From HGM13006 sp963650135 (GTDB taxonomy: Bacteria; Bacillota; Clostridia; Oscillospirales; Oscillospiraceae), in contig CAVJLG010000042.1 of NCBI GenBank assembly GCA_963650135.1, positions 1 to 27,464 of the forward strand: a stretch of DNA of 27,464 nt, in the 5' to 3' direction. A model generated the notes under the pieces. The model did not search any database. It saw only the letters and a program-made list of their open reading frames with translations, and was not told where the DNA came from. Below, one piece after another: positions 7,769 to 15,752 of this stretch; position 1 is the first letter of the stretch; each line of letters begins with the position of its first letter. Both the position numbers and the translations under genes were made by a program.

Positions 7769-8473
7769 GTGCAGCAAATCATCGAAATGGCAAAGAGCTT
7801 TGACTGGAGTCCCTTCTGGATTTCTCTGAAAACCGGCATTGTTGCCACCGTGATCTGTTTCTTTCTGGGGCTGTTTGCCGCACGAAAGGTTTTGAAGCTG
7901 GGCCCCAAAGCCCGGGCTGTGGTAGACGGCATTTTAACGCTGCCTATGGTGATGGCGCCAACGGTAGCGGGCTTTTTCCTGCTGCTGCTGTTTTCTCTGC
8001 GCCGTCCCATCGGTGCATTTCTCTATGAGCAGACGGGCATCAAGGTGGTGCAGACCTGGCTTGGCTGTATCATCGCCGCATCGGTGATTGCATTTCCGCT
8101 GATGTATCGGAATGCCCGCGCCGCCTTTGAGCAGGTTGACCCGGACCTGATCTACGCCGCCCGCACCCTGGGCATGAAGGAGCGCACCATCTTCTGGCGC
8201 GTGGTGATGCCTGCTGCCGGTCCCGGCGTTGCATCCGGCACGGTTTTGACCTTTGCCCGTGCGCTGGGTGAATACGGTGCAACCGCAATGCTGGCCGGTA
8301 ATATCGCAGGCAAAACCGGCACCATCTCTCAGAAGATCGCCAACGTCATTAAGGACGGCGACTATGCCACCGCCGGCGTGTGGGTGGTTATTATGCTGGT
8401 GATTGCACTGGCAATTATCATGGTCATCAATTACTTATCCGGCGGCAAGAACCGGAAGCAGAATCGGTGGTGA
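7769..8473 (+). CDS. modB: Molybdate-type ABC transporter permease
   Basis: A 234-residue inner-membrane permease with about five hydrophobic segments and the EAA loop that docks the ATPase: YAARTLGMKERTIFWRVVMP near the middle, followed by FARALGEYGATAMLAGN, the conserved ModB/CysT sequence. It forms the channel for the oxyanion bound by ModA. The frame is open from an ATG at 7742, but GAAGGAGG at 7754-7761 lies inside it and is properly spaced for the GTG at 7769, the same arrangement as modA. The stop is 4 bases before modC. Confidence 0.93.
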   Translation: MQQIIEMAKSFDWSPFWISLKTGIVATVICFFLGLFAARKVLKLGPKARAVVDGILTLPMVMAPTVAGFFLLLLFSLRRPIGAFLYEQTGIKVVQTWLGCIIAASVIAFPLMYRNARAAFEQVDPDLIYAARTLGMKERTIFWRVVMPAAGPGVASGTVLTFARALGEYGATAMLAGNIAGKTGTISQKIANVIKDGDYATAGVWVVIMLVIALAIIMVINYLSGGKNRKQNRW

Positions 8474-8477
8474 GCCT

Positions 8478-9524
8478 ATGTCAATCGAAGTAAATATCAA
8501 GAAAAACCTTGGCAGCTTCCATCTGGATGTGGCCTTTTCCCAGGAGAGCGGCGTACTGGCCCTGCTGGGCGGCTCCGGCTGCGGAAAAAGTATGACCCTT
8601 CGCTGCATCGCAGGCATAGAAACGCCCGATTCCGGAAAAATCGTCCTGGGCGGCGTCACCGTGTTTGATTCCGAGAAAAAAATCAATCTGCCTCCCCAGC
8701 AGCGCCAGGTGGGCCTTCTGTTCCAGAACTATGCCCTGTTTCCCAATATGACCGTGGAGGAAAACATTCTCTGTGGTCTGCGTGAAAAGCGCAGCAAAGA
8801 GGAAAAAGCCGCACTGGTGGCCGAATATATTCGCAAATTCCACCTGGAAGGCCTGGAAAAGCACACTCCCTCCCAACTCTCCGGCGGACAAAAGCAGCGC
8901 TGTGCACTGGCCCGGATGCTCATTGGCCGCCCCGGCATTCTGATGCTGGACGAGCCCTTCTCTGCCCTGGATTCCTACCTTCGGTGGGAATTGGAACGAG
9001 AGTTGCTTGGCACTCTGCGGGAATATGACGGTACCGTCCTGTTCGTCTCCCATGACCGAGATGAGGTTTATCGGATTTCCGACCGGATTGCCGTATACAA
9101 AAACGGCTCCATTGATGTAATTGGCGACAAGTGGGAGCTGTTCCGCCAGCCGGTAACCTGTACTGCCGCTATTCTGACCGGCTGTAAAAACGTTGCAGAG
9201 GCCAGCTATTCCGATACCTCTGTTACCGTTAAACAGTGGGGCCTGACCCTGCCGCTGCCTACCGCTCCCCTTCCCGACGGTGTTACCCATCTGGGTATTC
9301 GCGCCAGAAAGATGGTGCCTGCCAGTGCGCCCGGTCCTCGCCGCTTCCGGTATACCGTGGCCGAGGAAATCGACGGCGCATTCTCCGACATCCTCATGAT
9401 TCAATTGGAGAGCGGCACCGCGCTGATGCGCTGGGAGATCACCAAGGACGTTCACGCCACCATGAAGGACGGCCCCAATCTGGTGGAAATCCCAGAGGAT
9501 GCCGTGCTGTACCTGCGGCCCTAA
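8478..9524 (+). CDS. modC: Molybdate-type ABC transporter ATP-binding protein
   Basis: A 348-residue ABC ATPase that powers the ModB channel. Visible motifs: Walker A GGSGCGKS (31-38), Q-loop FQNYALFP (82-89), signature LSGGQKQR (134-141), Walker B ILMLDEP (154-160), D-loop SALD, and switch His192 in FVSHDRDE. The C-terminal 110 residues include LGIRARKM and form the small oxyanion-binding (TOBE/MOP-like) domain usual in ModC, though divergent. The ATG at 8478 is 4 bases after the modB stop and is preferred over the in-frame ATG at 8403 inside modB; the ribosome binding site is the GGTGGTGAG of the modB end. Confidence 0.93.
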   Translation: MSIEVNIKKNLGSFHLDVAFSQESGVLALLGGSGCGKSMTLRCIAGIETPDSGKIVLGGVTVFDSEKKINLPPQQRQVGLLFQNYALFPNMTVEENILCGLREKRSKEEKAALVAEYIRKFHLEGLEKHTPSQLSGGQKQRCALARMLIGRPGILMLDEPFSALDSYLRWELERELLGTLREYDGTVLFVSHDRDEVYRISDRIAVYKNGSIDVIGDKWELFRQPVTCTAAILTGCKNVAEASYSDTSVTVKQWGLTLPLPTAPLPDGVTHLGIRARKMVPASAPGPRRFRYTVAEEIDGAFSDILMIQLESGTALMRWEITKDVHATMKDGPNLVEIPEDAVLYLRP

Positions 9525-9541
9525 CTACATAATGCACGCAA

Positions 9542-9577
9542 AAATCCCCATGCCAATGAACATCGGCATGGGGATTT
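9542..9577. terminator. Bidirectional terminator between modC and the PIN-like gene
   Basis: A perfect 13-base stem, AAATCCCCATGCC (9542-9554) with GGCATGGGGATTT (9565-9577), stands between converging genes. The minus-strand tail is TTTTTGCG; the plus-strand tail is TTTCGTTTC. It serves both genes. Confidence 0.88.
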
Positions 9578-9616
9578 CGTTTCGGCAGCACCGCATAATT
9601 CGGCAAGGTGTTGCCT

Positions 9617-11062
9617 TTATTTCCAAACGGTCTTTTTCAGTTCGTTGTACAGCGCAAGGCCCTTCTCCTGGCCCAGCTGCTTTCTGAGGGTATTGCACAG
9701 TACCTGGCGCTTATTGGCCACAATCAGCTCTTTCAGGGTGTTCTCCTGGAGCTGCGGATAAGGCGCAATCAATCGGGGCAACTGTTCAAGATTATACCCC
9801 TCCTGCTTGGCGGCAGGGGCCTTTCGAGGCTTTTCGCCGCCGGTCCGCTTTTGCTGAGGCTTATTGCGGCTATGCTGCTTGGGCTCCGGCTTTTTCTCGG
9901 ATTTCGGCGCTTCCTTGGATTCGGACTTCTGTTCTGGAGCCGGGGTGTCTTTGGGCTCCGGTTTCTGTTCCGGCTTGGGCTCCGCCTTTTTCTCAGCCTT
10001 TGCTTCCGGCTTGGGTTCTGGCTTTTTCTCAGGCTTCACTTCCGGTTTCTGTTCAGGCTCCGGCTTTTTCTCTTGGGGCTTTTCCTGCGGCTTTTCAGCC
10101 TTAGGTTCCGTCCGGGGTTTCTCCCAGAAGCTGCTGCTATAGCGTTCACTGGCAGCGGGCTTTTCCTGGGGCTTGGGCTCAGCGGGTTTCTCAGGCTTTG
10201 CTTCCGGCTTCGGCTCGGGCTTCTTCTCGGGAACCGTAGGCTGCTCCGCCTGCTTTTCTACCGGCGCTGCCGGAGCTTCATGTTTGGGCTGCTCTGCCTC
10301 GGGCTCACGCTTTCCATTGCCCGTGGTCTGATTTCCATGCCCCTTGCCACGATTCCGGCGGAACCGAGTACGGCCACGATAGGTCTTTCGATTGCTGTCC
10401 GGCTCCGGATCCTCCAGAGACTCCAGCGGCTCTGGCTCTGCAATCTGGACCGCCACCAGCTCCGCAGCCTGCGTATTTTGTTCTTCCGTCGGCTGTACCG
10501 GCGGCTCAGTGACCGTCTGCGCAGGTTTTAGCTCCAGCACAGGTTCAGTTACTGCCCGCAGCACTTCCGGCGTAGGAACCGGCACCGGCACCTCAGGGGC
10601 CACCACGGATACGGTGGCTTCCTTCTCTGGCTCCTGTACCGGCTCGCCTGCCGCCAGGGCTTCCTTCTCCTGGCGAATCCGCTCCAGCCGCACGGCTGCA
10701 CGGATGGTTTCCACGCACTTGACTCTGGGCTTTCCATCGTTCACGGCCCAGAAGTTTGCCACATAGCGGTAGCCCATGTCCCGTGAGACAATGTAATAGC
10801 TTCGCTCCGCCGCACCGGTGCCAATGAGATAGCCCAGCCAGGTAGAAATCTGGTGGTCCAGCGCATTCTTTCCGCCCACGCTCACCTCAAAATAGCTGAG
10901 GTTGCAGGTGCTTTTTCCAATGAGAATGTGCATTTTCATGCTCAGACGATTGGAGTTCGCGCTGTAAAAGATGATCACCTGATCTTCCGGGGACAGGTAG
11001 GTGATTCCGCTGAGTCCCTCGGATGCTACATTTTCAAAATCAATGAGATAAATATCGCGCAT
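9617..11062 (-). CDS. PIN-like domain protein with Lys/Pro/Glu repeat region
   Basis: A 481-residue protein. Residues 1-125 are a PIN/NYN-type nuclease-like domain: MRDIYLIDFENV (Asp8), QVIIFYSANS, EVSVGGKNALDHQIS (Asp69) and YIVSRDMGYRYV (Asp95), acidic positions expected for metal binding and RNA cleavage. Residues 225-245 are Arg/Gly-rich (RGRTRFRRNRGKG), suggesting nucleic acid binding. Residues about 250-420 are low-complexity repeats of the type KPEPKPEAKPEKP, predicted disordered. Residues 422-481 form a small helical C-terminal domain. GGAGA precedes the ATG at 11062. It lies 31 bases after the lysozyme gene stop and may be co-transcribed with it. A nuclease role is inferred from the domain; the target is unknown. 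Confidence 0.82.
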   Translation of the reverse strand: MRDIYLIDFENVASEGLSGITYLSPEDQVIIFYSANSNRLSMKMHILIGKSTCNLSYFEVSVGGKNALDHQISTWLGYLIGTGAAERSYYIVSRDMGYRYVANFWAVNDGKPRVKCVETIRAAVRLERIRQEKEALAAGEPVQEPEKEATVSVVAPEVPVPVPTPEVLRAVTEPVLELKPAQTVTEPPVQPTEEQNTQAAELVAVQIAEPEPLESLEDPEPDSNRKTYRGRTRFRRNRGKGHGNQTTGNGKREPEAEQPKHEAPAAPVEKQAEQPTVPEKKPEPKPEAKPEKPAEPKPQEKPAASERYSSSFWEKPRTEPKAEKPQEKPQEKKPEPEQKPEVKPEKKPEPKPEAKAEKKAEPKPEQKPEPKDTPAPEQKSESKEAPKSEKKPEPKQHSRNKPQQKRTGGEKPRKAPAAKQEGYNLEQLPRLIAPYPQLQENTLKELIVANKRQVLCNTLRKQLGQEKGLALYNELKKTVWK

Positions 11063-11093
11063 AGATGCGTCTCCTTTGGTTTATGCTTCGCAA

Positions 11094-12338
11094 TTATCCC
11101 AGCTGCACCAGGCGCACCATGATCGTTGCTGCCTCTGCGCGCTTTGTGCCTGCCTGGGGGGCAAAGCTGCCGTCCTGCATGCCGTTGACCAGTCCAATGG
11201 AGGCGCAATAGGCCACATACTCCTTCGCAAACTCACCAATGGAGTCCTCATCGGTAAAGGACACAGCCTTTGTGGGATAGCTGACCCCCTTGCTTGCAAG
11301 ATACCGGGACACAACCGTGCAGAACTGCTCTCTGGTCACCGCCTCATCGGGCTGGAAGGAGCCGTCGGGATAGCCGTTGACATAGCCGTTTTTCTCCGCC
11401 CAAGCCAATGCGCGGTTGTACCATGTTCCCTCTTTCACATCGCTAAAGCTGGAGGTGGTATAGCCGCTGAGATCCGCCCCTTCATAGTTGGCAAGCACCT
11501 GCACCAGCTGCGCCCGGGTAAGGGTGTCGTCGGGGGCAAAGGTACCGTCAGTATGGCCCTGCATAATGCCCAGTTCCTTTGCTGTCATCACATAGTCATA
11601 GTACCAAGCACCAGGCTTTACATCGGAGAAGCCCGTCGCATTGCTGCCATCCACAGGCTTCATAAACAGCTCGGTTTCCGAAGCACGGCGCTTTTTTAGG
11701 CCCTCCAGCACATTGCCATTTCCATCCTTAATCCAGGTGCCAAAGGCCTCCGACACCCGCGTTTTCGTCCAGGTGCTGGAGTCGTCCAGCAGAAGCTGCT
11801 TGAGCAGGCACCAGGTTCCGTCGTCATTTTTATAGGTGGTCCAGCCGATGCCGCAGTTGTATGTAAAGTCAGCCAGCGCATCATACTGGTTTTGATTCAC
11901 CACAATGCCGTTACTTTTTAGGAAACCGTTAAGGTATTCGTCGATGGTAGCAAGTTCATTCCTGGTCAGCGCTTTGGCCTGCTCCTTGCTCAAGGGCTCG
12001 CAGTCTTCGCCAAACATCGCCACCGCGTCGGTAAATACGGAACCATAGCCGATATAGGCAACGCCAGCGTCATAATAGCGATACTCCCGGAAGCCCTCAT
12101 AGAAGTCGATGAGCTCCACCACCGCATTACTGGCAGTAAAGCTAGGCACATCCGCCGTCAGCTGGGGCGCGGTCAGATCTGCTGCATAGGTGCTGATCTC
12201 CTGCTGGGATTCCGCCGTATCGCTCATCTCCGTAGACCACACTCGCAGGTCCTGATCGTCAGCAAATGCAACTGCCGTCATCAGGGTGCACAGTGCCAGC
12301 ACGAATAAAATACGAAGCAATTTAGATTGTAGTTTCAT
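11094..12338 (-). CDS. Secreted phage-type lysozyme (GH24-like) with three SLH domains
   Basis: A 414-residue exported protein: signal peptide 1-26 ending AVAFA; GH24 lysozyme domain about 70-226 with catalytic Glu81 in DFYEGFREYRYYD and Asp90; and three S-layer-homology repeats at about 237-280, 298-340 and 361-407 (FSDVKPGAWYYDYV, FSDVKEGTWYNRAL, FTDEDSIGEFAKEY) that would anchor it to cell-wall polymer. It probably cleaves peptidoglycan at the cell surface. The usual Thr of the Glu-Asp-Thr triad is replaced: the segment reads AYIGYGS rather than YTIGxGH. Conserved 'QYDALADFTYNCG' confirms the fold. AGGAGG precedes the ATG at 12338. It differs from a phage endolysin in being SLH-anchored and in having no holin or other phage gene nearby. 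Confidence 0.9.
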   Translation of the reverse strand: MKLQSKLLRILFVLALCTLMTAVAFADDQDLRVWSTEMSDTAESQQEISTYAADLTAPQLTADVPSFTASNAVVELIDFYEGFREYRYYDAGVAYIGYGSVFTDAVAMFGEDCEPLSKEQAKALTRNELATIDEYLNGFLKSNGIVVNQNQYDALADFTYNCGIGWTTYKNDDGTWCLLKQLLLDDSSTWTKTRVSEAFGTWIKDGNGNVLEGLKKRRASETELFMKPVDGSNATGFSDVKPGAWYYDYVMTAKELGIMQGHTDGTFAPDDTLTRAQLVQVLANYEGADLSGYTTSSFSDVKEGTWYNRALAWAEKNGYVNGYPDGSFQPDEAVTREQFCTVVSRYLASKGVSYPTKAVSFTDEDSIGEFAKEYVAYCASIGLVNGMQDGSFAPQAGTKRAEAATIMVRLVQLG

Positions 12339-12356
12339 AGTTCCTCCTGTGATTTC

Positions 12357-12413
12357 ACGGTATTGTTACCGTTTTGTCATTTTTAATTATACACGAAACC
12401 ACAGGATTTTCAA
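12357..12413 (-). promoter_or_regulatory. Lysozyme gene promoter with palindrome in the leader
   Basis: On the minus strand TTGAAA (12413-12408), 16 bases, TATAAT (12391-12386). A perfect inverted repeat ACGGTA-4-TACCGT (12357-12372) lies at about +7 to +22, between the start point and the ribosome binding site, suitable as an operator. Confidence 0.65.
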
Positions 12414-12454
12414 GTATTTTGGGTCGAATTACAAGAAATATCTCGCGTTTTTGG

Positions 12455-12718
12455 TTATTTTTCTAAGGGAAAGCCAGTTTTTTCGTCCAATTTCACCGGT
12501 TCAAAGCGAAATTCTTGGGCAGCATCCGGATATTTTTCCCGGTCCACCGGACTTAAAAACATGGATAGCGGCCGCGCAAAAACGCCAAAATCGCCGTAAA
12601 GCGCCTGATAAATCACCAGCTTTTCCCGGGTTTCCGAGTGCGTGGCCACGCAAATAACCTGATAAAGCTTTCCTTTAAAATGCCGAAATTTCTGTCCCGG
12701 CGTCACAGTTCGTTCCAT
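12455..12718 (-). CDS. DUF1653 domain protein
   Basis: An 87-residue protein that matches the DUF1653 pattern: YRHFKGK-like start (KFRHFKGKLYQVICVATHSET), then KLVIYQALYGDFGVFARPLSMFLSPVD. Family members are small, beta-rich and uncharacterised; no function can be given. The ATG at 12718 is preceded by GGAGG and follows the nitroreductase stop by 2 bases, so it is the last gene of the seven-gene operon. The in-frame ATG at 12736 would overlap the preceding gene and lacks a ribosome binding site. Confidence 0.85.
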   Translation of the reverse strand: MERTVTPGQKFRHFKGKLYQVICVATHSETREKLVIYQALYGDFGVFARPLSMFLSPVDREKYPDAAQEFRFEPVKLDEKTGFPLEK

Positions 12719-12720
12719 GT

Positions 12721-13491
12721 TCAGTCCTCCAGCCACAGCGCTTCCGTCTTAGGCCGCCAAACGGGGTTGGGATACTTCTCCCCCTTGGCATAGCCCACCA
12801 TCAGCGCGCACCGAACATGGCTCCCCTCCGGTACCCCCAGATAGCTGCGGATTTCAGGGAACCGGTCGCTGACCTGGCGCAGATAGCCGCCCCAGCAGGT
12901 GCCAAGGCCCTTATGTACCAGCAAAAGCTCCAGCTGCGCCATTCCCACGGCGGTATCCAATACGGGGTTCAGGCAATCGTCGGGGCTATGGAGCACGATC
13001 ATGCATGGTGCGCCGCAGGTCAAAAGGTCCGTCCCCTTGGCAAGAAGCTTGGGCAGCTCCGGGGCCTCGCCATATTCCCGGCACAGGTCCATGCACATGT
13101 CCCGCAGTTCTTCCACTTTATGCTTGCCCCAGACAACGGTATACCGGAAGGCCCGCTGATTTTTGCCGCTGGGAGCATAGGCCGCAGTATCCAGCGCTTG
13201 CTGCACCACTTCCTTTTCCGGCAGCCGGTCAGCGAAATGCCGAATGGACCGGCGGGACCGAATCAGATCCTCCAATGGCTCGCCGGACAGGGCTGGGTAC
13301 GTCTCTTCCGCCGTCAGTTCGTCAAAGCGGATGGCCTTTCTGGGGCAGGCACCCGCGCAGTGCATACACTGGATGCACCGGCGGCGGGGATGAATCTCCG
13401 GCCCTGTTTCTCCCGGCACAAACACCCCCATGGGACATAGGCGCATGCAGTTTCCGCAGCCAACGCAAAGCTCTTTGTCAATGTATACCAT
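12721..13491 (-). CDS. Ferredoxin-fused nitroreductase family protein
   Basis: A 256-residue fusion. Residues 1-55 hold two 4Fe-4S motifs, CVGCGNCMRLCP (Cys9, 12, 15, 19) and CIQCMHCAGACP (Cys39, 42, 45, 49). From about 70 on is an FMN-binding nitroreductase domain with SRRSIRHFADRLP, APSGKNQRAF and the C-terminal GTCWGGYL. Electrons probably pass from the clusters to FMN and on to a nitro, quinone or enone substrate in the cytoplasm. The ATG at 13491 overlaps the previous gene by 14 bases and is preceded by AGGAAGG; longer starts run far into that gene. Substrate unknown. Such fusions are common in anaerobic Firmicutes. Confidence 0.92.
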   Translation of the reverse strand: MVYIDKELCVGCGNCMRLCPMGVFVPGETGPEIHPRRRCIQCMHCAGACPRKAIRFDELTAEETYPALSGEPLEDLIRSRRSIRHFADRLPEKEVVQQALDTAAYAPSGKNQRAFRYTVVWGKHKVEELRDMCMDLCREYGEAPELPKLLAKGTDLLTCGAPCMIVLHSPDDCLNPVLDTAVGMAQLELLLVHKGLGTCWGGYLRQVSDRFPEIRSYLGVPEGSHVRCALMVGYAKGEKYPNPVWRPKTEALWLED

Positions 13492-14290
13492 CGTTTCCTT
13501 CCTCATTTCCTGAATAATCCGTATAGAGCCCCGCTGGCATAGGCAGGTCCAATTCCACGCACCGGAAGAACGCCTCCAGCAGTTCCGCTCCCTCCGGAAT
13601 TGTGGCGGCAAAAAGCGCGTCCATCCGACTTAGGTATTCCACTAATACGCCGCTTGGCTCCTGCTCCAGCACCGAGCCCCGGATTTTTCGCACCGGCGGC
13701 AGATGACTGGCCGCATTGACCACATGCCGCATGGGCGTTCCGGCCCAACCGCCAATGCGACAGGAAACCATACGGAATCGTTTGAGCGCCACCCGATAAT
13801 GCTCCGGGGTGATCTCCGGGGCCATATAAGACGCGGCCTGAAGCAGCTCCTTCGTCACCGGGCGTTCCGGCATGGCGTCCGGATAGGCTCTTCCGTCCCG
13901 CCTCAGCAAGTGCCGGTCAAATTCGCCCTCCAGGGCAAAATGGGTCACTTCCCCCTTTGCAACCGTCTCCAGTACAAAGGGATGCATCCGGCTGTCCAAA
14001 ACATAATGGAGCAGATATCCCGCCGCAAATGCCGCAACATTGGGCCGCCCCGCCTTTACCGGCTGACGGTAAGCCTCCATCGCCTCGGCTCCAGCGCTAT
14101 GGTGCAGCCGAATGCCCGCCTGACGAACCGCACCAGCCTGTCTGCCGCCCACATAAAAATACAGCGGATCCGGTCCAAAATTACCGCAGCAGAAGGTATC
14201 CCACTGTCTTAGCAGCGTGCGCTGGATGGCAGGCTGCATTCTCCGGCAGACCTCTCTGCCAAAGAGCAAATGGGCATAAAAATTCGGCAT
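13478..14290 (-). CDS. Zinc-dependent phospholipase C-like protein
   Basis: A 270-residue protein of the zinc-dependent phospholipase C / bacterial 'zinc dependent PLC' domain family. Candidate metal ligands are His7 (FYAHLLFG), Asp41 (GPDPLYF), His63/64, His95 and Asp99 (LLHYVLDSRMHP), His103, His117 and Glu121. No signal peptide is seen, so it is probably cytoplasmic, unlike secreted clostridial alpha toxin, and it lacks the toxin's C-terminal PLAT domain. Its natural substrate is unknown and a toxin role is not suggested. GAGGTGAT precedes the ATG at 14290. It follows the carbonic anhydrase gene by 9 bases and overlaps the nitroreductase gene. Confidence 0.82.
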   Translation of the reverse strand: MPNFYAHLLFGREVCRRMQPAIQRTLLRQWDTFCCGNFGPDPLYFYVGGRQAGAVRQAGIRLHHSAGAEAMEAYRQPVKAGRPNVAAFAAGYLLHYVLDSRMHPFVLETVAKGEVTHFALEGEFDRHLLRRDGRAYPDAMPERPVTKELLQAASYMAPEITPEHYRVALKRFRMVSCRIGGWAGTPMRHVVNAASHLPPVRKIRGSVLEQEPSGVLVEYLSRMDALFAATIPEGAELLEAFFRCVELDLPMPAGLYTDYSGNEEGNDGIH

Positions 14291-14299
14291 GGTATCACC

Positions 14300-14815
14300 T
14301 CAAATGTGATACTTGGGCAGCTGCTCCTGGGCATAGGCGATATAATGACCCACACTGAGGGTAATGCCTTCGGTATCCTTTTCCGTCAGCTGGCGCGCCA
14401 CACGGCCCGGCACGCCCATGACCATGGAATGGGGCGGGATCACCGTATTGGGGGATACCACCGCACCGGCTGCCACAATGCTTCCGGTGCCGATATGGCA
14501 GCCGTCCAGCAAAATGGAGCCCATGCCGATGAGACAGCCTTCTTCCACCACGCAGGAGTGGATCATGGCATTGTGTCCCACCACGCAGTTGTCCCCGATG
14601 ATGGTGGGCTGGTCAGTAGAGCAATGGGCCACGGCATTGTCCTGAATGCTGGTATTCGCGCCGATTTTGATCTTGTCCACATCGCCCCGGAGCACGACCC
14701 CATACCAGATGGAGGCATTCTCTCCGATTTCCACGTCGCCGATCACCGAGACGTCTTCCGCCACATATGCCCCGTCGATTTTCGGGGTAAATTCTTTATA
14801 TTTTTTCAGAAGCAT
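14300..14815 (-). CDS. Gamma-carbonic anhydrase family protein
   Basis: A 171-residue left-handed beta-helix hexapeptide-repeat protein of the YrdA/CaiE/gamma-carbonic anhydrase family. Repeats such as VIGDVEIGENASIWYGVVLRGD and TIIGDNCVVGHNAMIHSCVV are clear, and the three zinc ligands of the family are in place: His64 (AVAHCS), His81 and His86 (GHNAMIH). Family members form trimers and hydrate CO2 or bind acyl-CoA-linked partners; activity is often not demonstrated. The ATG at 14815 has only a moderate site, AAAGGA, about 12 bases upstream. Middle gene of the operon. Confidence 0.93.
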   Translation of the reverse strand: MLLKKYKEFTPKIDGAYVAEDVSVIGDVEIGENASIWYGVVLRGDVDKIKIGANTSIQDNAVAHCSTDQPTIIGDNCVVGHNAMIHSCVVEEGCLIGMGSILLDGCHIGTGSIVAAGAVVSPNTVIPPHSMVMGVPGRVARQLTEKDTEGITLSVGHYIAYAQEQLPKYHI

Positions 14816-14839
14816 GATGATTTACTGTCCTTTCTTGGG

Positions 14840-15751
14840 TCACTTTGTTTCGTCCATCCGAAATGCCGGAACGCCCAGATGCGCCCGCACCTTTGCCAGG
14901 GACTTCATATTCTCCTGGGGCACGTCCAGCGCCGGGGTACCGAACACCTGCTCCAGCCACTGGGTGCAGTCCGTCATCCATCTTGCCCCGTGGGGATTTT
15001 CCCGCACCGGGTCCCCCAGGGAGGATGCCGGGGTTGCCAGGGCGCAGGCATGGTTGCCGTTCATATAGGTGTGGCATTCAAAGGGAACATCTTCCCGTGC
15101 CAGAGCTTCCATGAACTTGAGGCCATGCTCCACCGGCACCATTTTGTCGTGATACATGTTCCACAGGAATACCGGCGGGGTATGGGGGCTCACCCATTTT
15201 TCCGCCGAGGCAATGTCTCGAAGCGCTTCCATGGTTCTGTTGCCTTTCAGCAGGTGATACATGTCACCCTGACCTTCCACGTCCACGGTAATGCAGGGAT
15301 AGCCGAGAATCAGGGCGTTGGGCTTCCCCTCATCTCCGGTACAGCCGGAAGCCTCCAGCACATCCTGCCGGTTCCACATGGTTCCCACGCAGGCCGCCAC
15401 ATGACCGCCCGCCGAAAAGCCGCACAGCGCCAGCTTGTCCGGGTCCTGGCCCCATTCCTCTGACTTCTGCCGAATCAGTTTCAGCGCCCGGCAGACATCC
15501 GCCGCAGAATTGGGAAATGTCGCATATTTTCCAATGGAATACCGCAGCACATAGGCGTTAAACCCTGCCGCAGCAAAGGCTGCCGCCACCGGCTCCCCCT
15601 CGCTGGTGCCATGATAGAGATAAGCACCGCCGGGCAGCACCACAACACCGCCACGCTGAGGATAATGCTCCGCCACCGTGGTCCAGTGCTGGATATAGGT
15701 ATAGAGCATCACCCGATGGTCGCCATACAGGTCGATTTTTTCACAAATCAT
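14840..15751 (-). CDS. Alpha/beta hydrolase, acetyl-esterase type
   Basis: A 303-residue hydrolase of the BD-FAE/Axe-like esterase group. The nucleophile is Ser113 in GFSAGGH; Asp202 in YHDKMVP and His234 in NGNHACAL complete the triad, and LPGGAYLYHG (39-48) forms the oxyanion-hole loop. No signal peptide is seen, so it acts inside the cell, perhaps deacetylating imported sugars or other esters. Two starts are possible: GTG at 15760 or ATG at 15751. The ATG is preferred because AGAGGG lies 8 bases upstream and it begins 1 base after the radical SAM gene stop. Substrate unknown. Confidence 0.88.
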   Translation of the reverse strand: MICEKIDLYGDHRVMLYTYIQHWTTVAEHYPQRGGVVVLPGGAYLYHGTSEGEPVAAAFAAAGFNAYVLRYSIGKYATFPNSAADVCRALKLIRQKSEEWGQDPDKLALCGFSAGGHVAACVGTMWNRQDVLEASGCTGDEGKPNALILGYPCITVDVEGQGDMYHLLKGNRTMEALRDIASAEKWVSPHTPPVFLWNMYHDKMVPVEHGLKFMEALAREDVPFECHTYMNGNHACALATPASSLGDPVRENPHGARWMTDCTQWLEQVFGTPALDVPQENMKSLAKVRAHLGVPAFRMDETK

Positions 15752-15752
15752 C

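Noticed and set aside
13478..14290. Clostridial alpha-toxin-like secreted phospholipase
   Set aside because: No signal peptide and no C-terminal PLAT domain; it lies within a metabolic operon.
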